From JAHFUI01 sp039931615 (GTDB taxonomy: Bacteria; Acidobacteriota; Vicinamibacteria; Vicinamibacterales; CAVVIG01): a stretch of 64,000 nucleotides of DNA. The notes beneath the pieces were generated by a model. The model worked only from the letters and a program-made list of their open reading frames with translations. It made no database searches and was not told the origin of the DNA. Shown piece by piece: positions 51,263-60,181 of the stretch (position 1 is its first letter; the number at the start of each line of letters is the position of its first letter). Location of the stretch: contig JBDTRR010000015.1 in NCBI GenBank assembly GCA_039931615.1, forward strand, positions 30,506-94,505, written 5' to 3'. Both the position numbers and the translations under genes were made by a program.

Positions 51263-53923
51263 ATGCCGATCGCCCCCGGTTCAATGGTTGGTCCGTACGA
51301 AGTCATTGCGCCGCTCGGCGAAGGCGCGATGGGCGTGGTGTTCCGGGCCCGCGATGCCAGGCTGCAGCGCGACGTCGCGTTGAAGTTGCTGCCGGCGCAT
51401 TTCGCCGATGATCCCGACCGGCTGTCGCGCTTTCGGCGCGAAGCCCAGATCCTGGCGTCGTTGAGCCACGCCCACATCGCCCAGATCTACGGCCTGGAAC
51501 AGGTCGAGGGATCGGTCTGCATCGTGATGGAGCTCGTCGAGGGCGAGACGCTGGCCGCCCGGTTGAAGGCCGGGGCGCTGTCCTACGACGACGCGATCGA
51601 CATCGCCCGTCAGGTTGCCGATGCGCTCGCCGCGGCCCACGAGCGCGGCATCGTCCACCGCGACCTGAAGCCGGCCAACATCAGGGTGACGCCGAACGGC
51701 ACGGTCAAGGTGCTCGACTTCGGTCTGGCCAAGGCGATTGGCGCCAGGACCGAGATCAACGTCTCGGCGATGCCGACCGTCGTCGGCGGATCGATGGTCG
51801 GCTCCGTGCTCGGGACGCCCGGATACATGTCGCCGGAGCAGGCCAGGGGCAGGGAAGTGGATGCGCGCACCGACATCTGGGCGTTCGGGTGCGTCCTCTA
51901 CGAAATGCTGACGGCGCGGCAGGCGTTCGGCGGCGAGACCGTCACCGACGTGATGGCCAACATCGTCACCAGGCAGCCGGATCTGAATCTCCTGCCCAAG
52001 GATACGCCCGCCTCGATTCGCGTGCTGCTGTCTTCGGCCTTGAACAAGAACGCTTCGCTCCGCCTGCAGAACATCGGCGACGCGCGGCTGTTCTTCGACG
52101 GGACGTTCGAGCCGGCGGCTGCGAAACCGCTCGCGACCCGGTCCGGCAGCGGGCTGGGTGTCAAATTCGTGATGGCGGCGCTCGCAGTCGCGCTGGCTGC
52201 CGCCGCCATTCCCGCCTTCCTCTACTTCCGTTCCGCTCCGCCGGGGGCGCCGGCGATGCGCTTCGAGATTTCCTTGCCGGGCATGGCTGGGACGCCCGCG
52301 ATCTCCCCTGATGGGCGGACGATCGCGTTCGTCGCGCAGTCCCCCGATGGCCGCCGCATGCTGTGGACTCGACCGATCGGCGCCGATGCGCCCCAGCAGC
52401 TGGCGGGAACCGAGGACATTGGTGGGCTGGTGTGGTCGCCGGACAGCCGGCACCTTGTGTTCAATGCGCAGGGGAAGCTGAAGAAGCTCGACGTCTCGGG
52501 CGGATCACCGCAGCTGCTGGCGGACGTCGGCGGGGTGCGCGGCGCGGACTGGAGTCGCGACGGCGTGCTGCTGCTGGCGCGCCTCAGCGACAGCGTCATC
52601 GTGCGGGTCGCCGATTCCGGCGGACCGGTGACGCCGGTCACCAGACTGGACCCGGTCCGCAAGGAGTCGCTGCATACCTGGCCGGTGTTTCTGCCGGACG
52701 GCAAGCACTTCCTCTACGTCGCCGTCGCGGCAAAGCCCGAAGACTCTGGCGTCTTCCTGGCGTCGCTCGACTCCAGTGACGCGCCGACCCGCGTCATCGC
52801 CGTGCAGCCGATCCGATTCAACGGGATGGCGTACGTCGCGCCAGGCTACCTGCTGATGCTGAACAACGACAAGCTGACGGCGCAGCGTCTGGACGCCGAC
52901 GGCCGCACCCTGCACGGGGACGCGGTGGTCCTGGCCGACGAGTTGGATCGGCAGGGCGGAACGGCGGCGGGATTCAGCGCGTCGAGTACCGGGGTGTTGA
53001 TCTATCGCAAGGAGGTGCCGCAGGCCGGCAAGCAGCTGCTGTGGTTCGATCGCGAGGGGAAGGCGGCCGGCCAGGTCGGCGCGGTCGCGAACTACGGCAA
53101 CGTCGAGCTGTCGCCCAAGGGCGACCGCGCCGCCGTCGACATGACGGCCAACAACAACCGGGACATCTGGGTCATCGATCTGGCTCGGTCCGTGCCGTCG
53201 CGGATCACGTTCGATCAAGGCGCCGACTTCACGCCGTCGTGGTCTCCCGACGGCGGCCGCGTCGCATTCGCCTCGGCGCGGGCCGGCGGCGACAACGTCG
53301 CCAGGATCTATGAAAAGTCTTCCACCGGCGCCGGCACGGCGACCGTGCTGCCCGCCGGCGACGTCACGGCAATTCCCGTGCACTGGACGCCGGACAACCG
53401 GTACATCGTCTTCTCGCGCCCCAAGATGGACATCCTGGCCAACGACACCTGGATCCTGCCGCTGGCCGGCGAGGCGAAGCCAGCGCCGCTGCTCGACTCG
53501 CCGTTCGACAAGTTTCAAGCGCGCGTCTCACCGGACAGCCGCTACGTCGCCTACTCGACAAACGAATCGGGCCAGTATCAGGTCGTCGTCCAGACGTTCC
53601 CCGACACGAACGACGGAAAATGGCAGATCAGCGCCGACGGCGGCATCGAGCCCAAATGGCGGCGCGACGGCCGCGAGCTGTACTACCTGGCGCTTGACGG
53701 CAAGCTGATGGCGGTCTCGATCGGCGGCCCGGTCTTTTCCCCCGGCCGGCCCGTCCCGCTGTTCCAGACGCCGCTGACGGTGAACCGCACCCAGCCAATA
53801 CGGGATCGCCGCTACGACGTCGGCCCTGACGGCCGCTTCCTGCTGGTGGTGCCCGCCGCCAGCGCGGCGGTGATGCCGACGATGGTCGTGGTGAACTGGT
53901 CGAGCGGCCTCGACGTCCGCTGA
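51263..53923 (+). CDS. Transmembrane Ser/Thr protein kinase with PD40/TolB propeller (kinase 1)
   Basis: 886 residues. Cytoplasmic Hanks-type kinase (about 10-275): Gly loop LGEGAMGVVF, Lys41 in ALKLL, catalytic Asp134 in HRDLKPAN, DFGLAK, and the GTPGYMSPEQ activation-segment end, so it should be active. A membrane segment is at about 298-322. The outer half is a WD40-like/PD40 propeller with repeats of ISPDGRTIAFV, WSPDSRHLVF, VELSPKGDRAAV and WSPDGGRVAFAS. Kinases of this design are abundant in Acidobacteriota and are thought to sense envelope or extracellular signals. Ligand and targets unknown. Starts near-leaderless. Confidence 0.95.
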   Translation: MPIAPGSMVGPYEVIAPLGEGAMGVVFRARDARLQRDVALKLLPAHFADDPDRLSRFRREAQILASLSHAHIAQIYGLEQVEGSVCIVMELVEGETLAARLKAGALSYDDAIDIARQVADALAAAHERGIVHRDLKPANIRVTPNGTVKVLDFGLAKAIGARTEINVSAMPTVVGGSMVGSVLGTPGYMSPEQARGREVDARTDIWAFGCVLYEMLTARQAFGGETVTDVMANIVTRQPDLNLLPKDTPASIRVLLSSALNKNASLRLQNIGDARLFFDGTFEPAAAKPLATRSGSGLGVKFVMAALAVALAAAAIPAFLYFRSAPPGAPAMRFEISLPGMAGTPAISPDGRTIAFVAQSPDGRRMLWTRPIGADAPQQLAGTEDIGGLVWSPDSRHLVFNAQGKLKKLDVSGGSPQLLADVGGVRGADWSRDGVLLLARLSDSVIVRVADSGGPVTPVTRLDPVRKESLHTWPVFLPDGKHFLYVAVAAKPEDSGVFLASLDSSDAPTRVIAVQPIRFNGMAYVAPGYLLMLNNDKLTAQRLDADGRTLHGDAVVLADELDRQGGTAAGFSASSTGVLIYRKEVPQAGKQLLWFDREGKAAGQVGAVANYGNVELSPKGDRAAVDMTANNNRDIWVIDLARSVPSRITFDQGADFTPSWSPDGGRVAFASARAGGDNVARIYEKSSTGAGTATVLPAGDVTAIPVHWTPDNRYIVFSRPKMDILANDTWILPLAGEAKPAPLLDSPFDKFQARVSPDSRYVAYSTNESGQYQVVVQTFPDTNDGKWQISADGGIEPKWRRDGRELYYLALDGKLMAVSIGGPVFSPGRPVPLFQTPLTVNRTQPIRDRRYDVGPDGRFLLVVPAASAAVMPTMVVVNWSSGLDVR

Positions 53924-54024
53924 TCGATACGCGAGCGGCCGGCTGGGATCGGGGCGGCCGATCGGGCGCGTTATAGACTGGGCTGGCCAATGAAGCGATG
54001 GCTGCCCGAGCTCGGCAACGCCGC

Positions 54025-54487
54025 GTCGACGGCACCGAAATCGCCGCGCTGCCGATCAGCAAGCGCGCCGATCTGCTCAAGGTCGGCGACGTCATCCTGG
54101 CGTTCAACGTCGCGCTGTTTCTGTTCGTGATGTCGATTCTCGGCGTCGATGCGCGCTCTACTCGATCCTGACCTACCTCGCCGCGGCCCGGACGCTCGGC
54201 TTCGTGCTCTACGCATCGACGAATAGATGGCCATCATCATTATCTCGGAGCAGAACGTGCCGATCCGCGAACGGATCATGGGGGATCTCGGCCGCGGCGT
54301 CACGATCTACCGCGGCTACGGCGGGATGAGCGGCGCCGAACAGAGCATTCTCTACCGTGTGGTCACCCGGCTCGAGATCGGCAAGGTCAAGGGGATCGTC
54401 CGGGAGATCGACGGCGCCGCGTTCATCGTCCTTCACGCGCTGGCCGGCGCCGAGGGCGGGCTGGTCAAGACCCGAGGATTTCACTAG
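54025..54487 (+). pseudogene. Decayed YitT-family membrane protein gene with C-terminal DUF2179
   Basis: Three frames add up to the C-terminal part of a YitT protein. 54049-54150 reads LPISKRADLLKVGDVILAFNV.. up to MSILGVDA. The next frame (from about 54150) reads ALYSILTYLAAARTLGFVL. A third frame from 54227 gives an 86-residue DUF2179 domain (MAIIIISEQNVPIRERI, GRGVTIYRGYGGMSG, VVTRLEIGKVKGIVREIDGAAFIVLH). A base is missing near 54150, and a TAG replaces the codon before the third part. The N-terminal half (about 100 residues, several membrane segments) is absent. The third part still has an ATG and could make a free DUF2179 peptide. Confidence 0.82.
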
Positions 54488-54589
54488 CGTCGTTCGTGCG
54501 ACCGCCCGGTGTAAGATCCCGTCATCGCCAAACAACCGTCGTCGGGATCCCGGCGTCAGCCGGACCCGTGACAAGGCAGGTCGCTCCCC

Positions 54590-56434
54590 ATGAGATTCGC
54601 CGCATGCGCCGGGCTCACCCTACTGCTCCTGCTCCCGAGTGCACCAGGTTTTGCGCAGCCGGCCGGGCCGCCGCCAACGCCGGGCGGGGCCGGCGTCTTC
54701 CAGCGGACCTGCGCTGCCTGTCACGTCAACCCGGCGGCCGACTCGCGCGCGCCGAACCCGGCGACCCTCGCCACGTTTGCGCCCGACGCGATCGTCAACG
54801 CGCTGACCAACGGTAGCATGCGCATCCAGGGCGAGAAGCTGACCGAGGCCGAACGGCGCGAGGTGGCGGAGTTCGTCACCGGGCGGGCGGTCGGCGGATC
54901 GTCGGATGTGGCGACCGGCCGCTGCGCGTCAGCCGCGCCGATGTCGAATCCCAACTCCGGTCCGGCGTGGAACGGATGGGGAGCCGGCGTCGCCAATGCC
55001 CGATTCCAGCCAGCCAACAAAGGCGGGTTGACCGGCGCCGAGGTGCCGAACCTGAAGTTGAAATGGGCGTTCGGATTCCCCGGTGTGCTGGCGGCCCGGG
55101 CACAGCCCGCGGTCGTTGGCGGACGTCTGTTCGTCGCCAGCGAGAACGGCACGGTCTACGCGCTCGATGCCAAGACCGGATGCTCGTTCTGGACGTTCCG
55201 GGCCCAGGCGGCCGCCCGTTCGGCGATCACGGTCGGACCGTATAAGACCGCCGCGGGTGCGACCCGCAATGCCGTCTACTTCGGCGACAGCAAGGCGAAC
55301 GCCTACGCGGTCGATGCGGAAACCGGGCAGCAGGTCTGGACGCGCAAGGTCGACACCCATCCCGGCGCGGTGGTCACCGGCTCGCCGGTGTTGTACGAAG
55401 GTCGGCTGTATGTCCCGGCGGCCGGCATCGGCGAAGAAGGGCAGGGTGGACGGCCCGACTACGAGTGCTGCACGTTCCGCGGCAGCCTGTCTTCGCTCGA
55501 TGCGAGCACGGGTGCAGTGGTCTGGAAGACCTTCAGCATTGCGGAAGAGCCGAAGCCGCGCGGCAAGACCAAGGAAGGAGTTCAGGCCTACGGGCCGGCC
55601 GGCGGCGGCATCTGGGCGGCGCCGACGATCGATTCCAAGCGCGGCGTCGCCTACATCGCCACCGGCAACGGCTATTCCGACCCGCCGCAGCGGACAACCG
55701 ATGCCGTGATCGCGATCGATCTGAAGACTGGCAAGACCAGGTGGGTCAACCAGGTGCTGCCCGGCGACGTGTGGATGATGGGATGCCGGCCGCAGAATCC
55801 GGACAACCCGCGATGCCCGGAGACCCAGGGGCCGGACTACGACTTCTCGGCGTCACCGCTCCTGGCGAAGAGCGCCAAGGGCCGCGAACTGCTCATCATC
55901 CCGCAGAAATCCGGGATGGCCTACGCGCTGGATCCGGACAAGGACGGCGCGCTGGTCTGGCAGTACCGCATCGGACAGGGCAGCGGCCTGGGCGGCCAGT
56001 GGGGCGCCGCCGCCGACGGTCAGCAGGCCTATTTCGGCGTCTCCGACTTCCTCACCCAGGCTCCCGGCGGCATGCACGCCGTCAACCTCGATACCGGCGC
56101 CCGGGCGTGGTACACCCCGCCGCAGCCGAAACTGTGCGGGGCCAGCCCGCAGTGCAATGCCGCGCAAGGCGCGGCGGTGACCGTCATTCCGGGCGCTCTG
56201 CTGGCGGTATCCGCCGACGGCGGGCTGCGCGCGTATTCAACCAGGGACGGCGCCATCATCTGGCAGTTCGACACCAACCGGCCGTTCGACACGGTCAACG
56301 GCGTGAAGGCCAACGGCGGCACGATGGACGGCCCCGGTCCGGTGGTGGCCGGCGGGATGGTCTACATCAACTCCGGCTATGGCGGGTTCGTCGGCCGTCC
56401 GGGCAACGTCCTGCTGGCGTTCGGCGTCGATTGA
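54590..56434 (+). CDS. Cytochrome c-PQQ quinoprotein dehydrogenase (polyvinyl-alcohol dehydrogenase-like)
   Basis: 614-residue periplasmic enzyme. A signal peptide (1-22) precedes an N-terminal cytochrome c with heme motif Cys41-Ala-Ala-Cys44-His45 and a Met ligand probably in MRIQGEKL (residues about 83-90). An eight-bladed PQQ propeller follows with tryptophan-docking repeats such as GTVYALDAKTGCSFW, NAYAVDAETGQQVW, and ATGNGYSDPPQ. A vicinal Cys293-Cys294 pair sits in YECCTF. Order (cytochrome first) and length fit polyvinyl-alcohol dehydrogenase and related secondary-alcohol dehydrogenases. The natural substrate in this organism is unknown. No PQQ biosynthesis genes are nearby. Confidence 0.9.
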   Translation: MRFAACAGLTLLLLLPSAPGFAQPAGPPPTPGGAGVFQRTCAACHVNPAADSRAPNPATLATFAPDAIVNALTNGSMRIQGEKLTEAERREVAEFVTGRAVGGSSDVATGRCASAAPMSNPNSGPAWNGWGAGVANARFQPANKGGLTGAEVPNLKLKWAFGFPGVLAARAQPAVVGGRLFVASENGTVYALDAKTGCSFWTFRAQAAARSAITVGPYKTAAGATRNAVYFGDSKANAYAVDAETGQQVWTRKVDTHPGAVVTGSPVLYEGRLYVPAAGIGEEGQGGRPDYECCTFRGSLSSLDASTGAVVWKTFSIAEEPKPRGKTKEGVQAYGPAGGGIWAAPTIDSKRGVAYIATGNGYSDPPQRTTDAVIAIDLKTGKTRWVNQVLPGDVWMMGCRPQNPDNPRCPETQGPDYDFSASPLLAKSAKGRELLIIPQKSGMAYALDPDKDGALVWQYRIGQGSGLGGQWGAAADGQQAYFGVSDFLTQAPGGMHAVNLDTGARAWYTPPQPKLCGASPQCNAAQGAAVTVIPGALLAVSADGGLRAYSTRDGAIIWQFDTNRPFDTVNGVKANGGTMDGPGPVVAGGMVYINSGYGGFVGRPGNVLLAFGVD

Positions 56435-56491
56435 TTGAGGCAGGGCGTCATCCGGCAACACGGAGAAGGCGCATTACATCCCGCAACGCAC

Positions 56492-57076
56492 ATGGAGGAT
56501 CGAGCTGGCTCCGTCAGTCACCTGTTGCGCGAGTGGGGCCGCGGTGATGTGCTGGCACGGGATGAGTTGGTGCCGGTCGTCTACCGCGAGTTGCGCCGAA
56601 GGGCCGGCGCGTATCTGCGCCGCGAGCGATCCGATCACACCCTGCAGCCGACGGCACTGGTGCACGAGGCGTACCTGCGTCTGACGGCTCAGGATCGTGT
56701 GGCCTGGCAGAATCGCGCCCACTTCTTCGCCATCGCCGCGCAGATGATGCGCCGGGTCCTGATCGATCACGCGCGTGAACACCAGGCCGCCAAGCGTCCG
56801 GGAGCCCACCTGAAAGTGCTGCTGGATGACGGCATCGGCGCCGCGCAACCTCGCGAATGCGAACTGATGATGGTGGACGAGGCGCTCGTCGAGCTGACCC
56901 GGATCGATCCGCGGCAAGGTCAGATTGTCGAGCTCAGGTACTTCGGCGGTTTGTCCGAGCATGAGGTCGCGGTGGTCCTCTCGATTTCGCGCGCGACCGT
57001 CACCCGGGAGTGGCAAACCGCCCGGGCGTGGCTCTATCGACGGCTGACGACCGGACGTGAGCGGGGCACCTCGTGA
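56492..57076 (+). CDS. ECF-type RNA polymerase sigma factor (acidobacterial ECF-like family)
   Basis: 194 residues from the ATG at 56492 (an in-frame ATG at 56435 adds 19). Region 2 is at about 20-85 (LVPVVYRELRRRAGAYL, TLQPTALVHEAYLRL) and has the NRAHFFAIAAQMMRRVLIDHAR segment typical of the TIGR02999-type group. Region 4 (about 130-190) contains the helix-turn-helix ELRYFGGLSEHEVAVVLSISRATVTREW. It is followed within 76 bp by a kinase gene on the same strand, an arrangement frequent in Acidobacteriota and Planctomycetota where the kinase is thought to control the sigma factor. No anti-sigma gene is seen. Confidence 0.92.
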   Translation: MEDRAGSVSHLLREWGRGDVLARDELVPVVYRELRRRAGAYLRRERSDHTLQPTALVHEAYLRLTAQDRVAWQNRAHFFAIAAQMMRRVLIDHAREHQAAKRPGAHLKVLLDDGIGAAQPRECELMMVDEALVELTRIDPRQGQIVELRYFGGLSEHEVAVVLSISRATVTREWQTARAWLYRRLTTGRERGTS

Positions 57077-57152
57077 AGTTGACACCGGCAGACGATGAGG
57101 TCGGTGCGGGCCGCGTTCTCCCGCACGTCCGTGCGCCTCGATCAGAAGGTCG

Positions 57153-60062
57153 ATGATCGACGACGCCGCGCAGTGGAATCGCATCAAACAGGTCTTTCAG
57201 GACGCCCTCGAACGGCCCGCTGACGAGCACGAGCGGTTTCTCCGCAATGCGTGCGGCGAGGATTCCGGGTTGCGTGCCGAGGTGGAATCGCTGCTCCTCG
57301 CGCACGCCGCGGCGGGGAGCTTTGCGCAGGGGCCCGCGATCGAGGCGTTGCCGCCTTCGGCCGTTGACGCGCTTCGGGAGGGAGCGTGGGCTGAGCGCCG
57401 CCTGAAACGGGGCGCTCGGCTCGGGCACTACGAGATTCTTTCCGCCATCGGCAAGGGTGGAATGGGCGAAGTGTGGAAGGCGCGCGACACGACACTCCTG
57501 CGTGAAGTCGCCATCAAGCTCCTGCCGGAAGAGTTTGCTCAGGATCCCGATCGCGTCGCCAGACTCGAGCGTGAGGCGAGGCTGCTGGCCTCGTTGAACC
57601 ATCCCAACATCGCGATGATTCATGAGCTCGAAGCCCATCGAGGCACGCGCTTCCTCGTCCTCGAGCTCGTCGAAGGCCGCACGCTCGCGGATCGTCCCGG
57701 GCGCGGCCCGATTCCTGTCGAAGAAGTTCTGCAGCTGGCCCTCCAGATCGCCGACGCTCTCGAAGCCGCGCACGAAAAAGGGGTCGTTCACCGCGATCTC
57801 AAGCCGGCCAACGTCAAGGTGACGCCCGAAGGAAGAGTGAAGGTGCTCGATTTCGGACTGGCGAAGGCGCTGGCGTCTGCCTCCGAAGATGTCCCCTCAC
57901 TGACGGCGACTCACACCGAAGTCGGCGTCATCATGGGGACTGCCGCGTACATGAGCCCCGAACAGGCGCGAGGCGAGGCCGTCGGCCGGCAGGCGGACAT
58001 CTGGTCGTTTGGCGTCGTGCTCTTCGAACTCCTGACCGGCACCTCGTTGTTTGGCCGGCACACGACTGTCGAAACGCTGGCGAGCGTACTCGGCACGCAA
58101 CCCGATTACTCGGTCCTCCCATCGGATACGCCAGCCAGCGTCCGGCATCTGGTTCGCCGTTGTCTCGAGAAGGATCTGAAGCGCCGGTTACGACACATCG
58201 GCGACGCGCGGATTGAGGTCGAAGAGGCACTCTCTGCCCTGACCATTGGCGCGGCGCCAGGTCCAGCGGACGCAGCGGCTTCGAGCGGCCGAAGGTGGCG
58301 AGCCGCCGGCGCGATTGCGCTCGCCGTACTCGGCGCAGTCGCGGGGTGGTTTCTCGCCCATCGTTCGCCTGCGACGACTCGTGCCGCCGTCGTCCGTCTG
58401 TCGATCCCTTCGTTGGAGCCGCCGTTTCTCTCGCCCTTCGGATCCCTTCACCTGGCTATTTCAGCGGATGGGTCTCGCGTGGCCTATGCCTCGGCGAGTC
58501 GGCTGTGGATTCGCCGGCTGGGTCAAAGGGAGGCCGTCGCGATTGATATCGCTTCCACGTCAAATCCTTTCTTTTCTCCAGATGGCGAATGGGTCGGGTT
58601 TTTCGATGCGGATGGTGGCGGACTGAGAAAAGTGCCCGCGCTTGGCGGCACACCGGTGCAGATCGTCACGACATCCGATCGGCCCGGCGGGGGCACCTGG
58701 CGAGGGGATGGCACGATCGTGTTCGCGACCAGCGAGGGTCTGTATCGGGTATCAGAGAATGGCGGAGAGCCGCGGCTCCTGGTGAAGCCGGAGCTCCGCC
58801 GGAGGGAACGCGCTTTCGCGTGGCCGCAATTCCTGCCCGACGGGCGGTCGGTGTTGTTCACGATCGTTCCCGCGGATTCGGGCGACGGGGCGCAGATCGC
58901 TGTGCTCGATATGAACACCCTCGCAGCCAAAATCGTCTTGAAGGGAGGGAGTGCCGCACGCTACGCGTCCACGGGACATCTGGTCTACGGGTCCGGACAG
59001 ACCCTCAAAGCCATCGCGTTCGATGCCGATCGACAACAGACCCGCGGCGATCCGGTGTCGCTTCCGGACATCGAGATCGCGAGCACGACCGACAACGGCG
59101 CCGCCGAGTTTGCCGTCTCCGAGACTGGCACTCTCCTCTTTGTCACACCCAGTGTGCCTGGCCAACTGCGGACGCTGTCGTGGGTCGACCGACAGGGAAA
59201 GGAAGAACCGCTGGCGCTCGCGCCGGGCCGATACGAATACGCGCGCATCTCCCCGGACGGAACCCGCCTGGCCCTCGACATTCCCGGCGGCAGCCGGGAT
59301 ATCTGGATCTGGAATCTCCAACGGGCGGGCCTGACGAGATTAACCAGTGGCCCGACCGAGGATATGTTGCCGGTGTGGAGCCGGGACGGCAGCCGCGTGT
59401 ACTTCGCGTCGGACCGGACTGGAAACTTCGACCTCTACTCGCAAGCGTCTGACGGGGCGACCACGGAACGAGTGGAGTTCGCCGGACCGGGAACCCAGAT
59501 GCCCCTCACCTTGACGCCCGATGGCACCCGGTTGATCGTCGTTGAAAACTTGAAAGACCTCAGTATTCTCAATCTGGCGCGGCCCGGCCGTCTCGAGCCG
59601 CTGCTGCACGGCGCATTCTTCGCTCGACTAGGCGTGGTGTCCCCGGATGGGAACTGGATCGCCTACGAATCCAACGAGTCCGGTGACCGAATCGAAATCT
59701 TCGTGCGCCCCTTTCCCAACGTGAGCGGGCAACGGGAGAAGGTCTCTCTCGATGGTGGACGCTTTCCCAGGTGGGGTCCGAAGGGCAGCGGTGAGCTGTT
59801 CTACGTTGATCTCAGCGGGGGGGTGATGGCGGCTTCGGTGAAGCTGTCGCCACGTCTCAGCCTCGGGCGCGTGACGAAACTGTTCGATTGGGAAAAACCA
59901 CCCTCCGGAGCGTCGGGGACGCGGTATGACATTTCACCGGTCGACGGACGCTTTCTGATGACCAAATCCGTCAAAGCGAGCTCGAACGGAGAGATCAATG
60001 TCTCGGTCGTCTTGAACTGGTTCGAGGAACTCAGGGAGCGGGCCCCGCTCGGTGGCCGGTGA
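57153..60062 (+). CDS. Transmembrane Ser/Thr protein kinase with PD40 propeller (kinase 2)
   Basis: 969 residues. An N-terminal helical lead (about 1-85; RIKQVFQDALERPADEHERFL) is typical of sigma-factor-linked kinases. The kinase domain follows (about 90-360): GKGGMGEVW, Lys122 in AIKLL, Asp215 in HRDLKPAN, DFGLAK, MGTAAYMSPEQ. A membrane segment is at about 383-402, then a PD40/TolB-like propeller (VAYASASRLWIRR, FSPDGEWVGFF, ISPDGTRLALD, WSRDGSRVYFAS, VSPDGNWIAYES) to the end. Paralogue of kinase 1. Its placement after the ECF sigma gene suggests the sigma factor as a substrate (inference). AAGG precedes the ATG. Confidence 0.95.
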   Translation: MIDDAAQWNRIKQVFQDALERPADEHERFLRNACGEDSGLRAEVESLLLAHAAAGSFAQGPAIEALPPSAVDALREGAWAERRLKRGARLGHYEILSAIGKGGMGEVWKARDTTLLREVAIKLLPEEFAQDPDRVARLEREARLLASLNHPNIAMIHELEAHRGTRFLVLELVEGRTLADRPGRGPIPVEEVLQLALQIADALEAAHEKGVVHRDLKPANVKVTPEGRVKVLDFGLAKALASASEDVPSLTATHTEVGVIMGTAAYMSPEQARGEAVGRQADIWSFGVVLFELLTGTSLFGRHTTVETLASVLGTQPDYSVLPSDTPASVRHLVRRCLEKDLKRRLRHIGDARIEVEEALSALTIGAAPGPADAAASSGRRWRAAGAIALAVLGAVAGWFLAHRSPATTRAAVVRLSIPSLEPPFLSPFGSLHLAISADGSRVAYASASRLWIRRLGQREAVAIDIASTSNPFFSPDGEWVGFFDADGGGLRKVPALGGTPVQIVTTSDRPGGGTWRGDGTIVFATSEGLYRVSENGGEPRLLVKPELRRRERAFAWPQFLPDGRSVLFTIVPADSGDGAQIAVLDMNTLAAKIVLKGGSAARYASTGHLVYGSGQTLKAIAFDADRQQTRGDPVSLPDIEIASTTDNGAAEFAVSETGTLLFVTPSVPGQLRTLSWVDRQGKEEPLALAPGRYEYARISPDGTRLALDIPGGSRDIWIWNLQRAGLTRLTSGPTEDMLPVWSRDGSRVYFASDRTGNFDLYSQASDGATTERVEFAGPGTQMPLTLTPDGTRLIVVENLKDLSILNLARPGRLEPLLHGAFFARLGVVSPDGNWIAYESNESGDRIEIFVRPFPNVSGQREKVSLDGGRFPRWGPKGSGELFYVDLSGGVMAASVKLSPRLSLGRVTKLFDWEKPPSGASGTRYDISPVDGRFLMTKSVKASSNGEINVSVVLNWFEELRERAPLGGR

Positions 60063-60181
60063 GGACCGCAGCTCGATCAGTATTTGGATCAATCACGGGC
60101 GCTGCAACGGTGACAAGCGCGCTGGGGACGAACAAGGTCGCAGTAGCCGCCTCCGCGACCCGGTCCGCCTCCGCGACATTC

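Noticed and set aside
60149..60180. 13-bp direct repeat CCGCCTCCGCGAC x2 between kinase 2 and the haloperoxidase gene
   Set aside because: Short, GC-rich and isolated; easily explained by composition.
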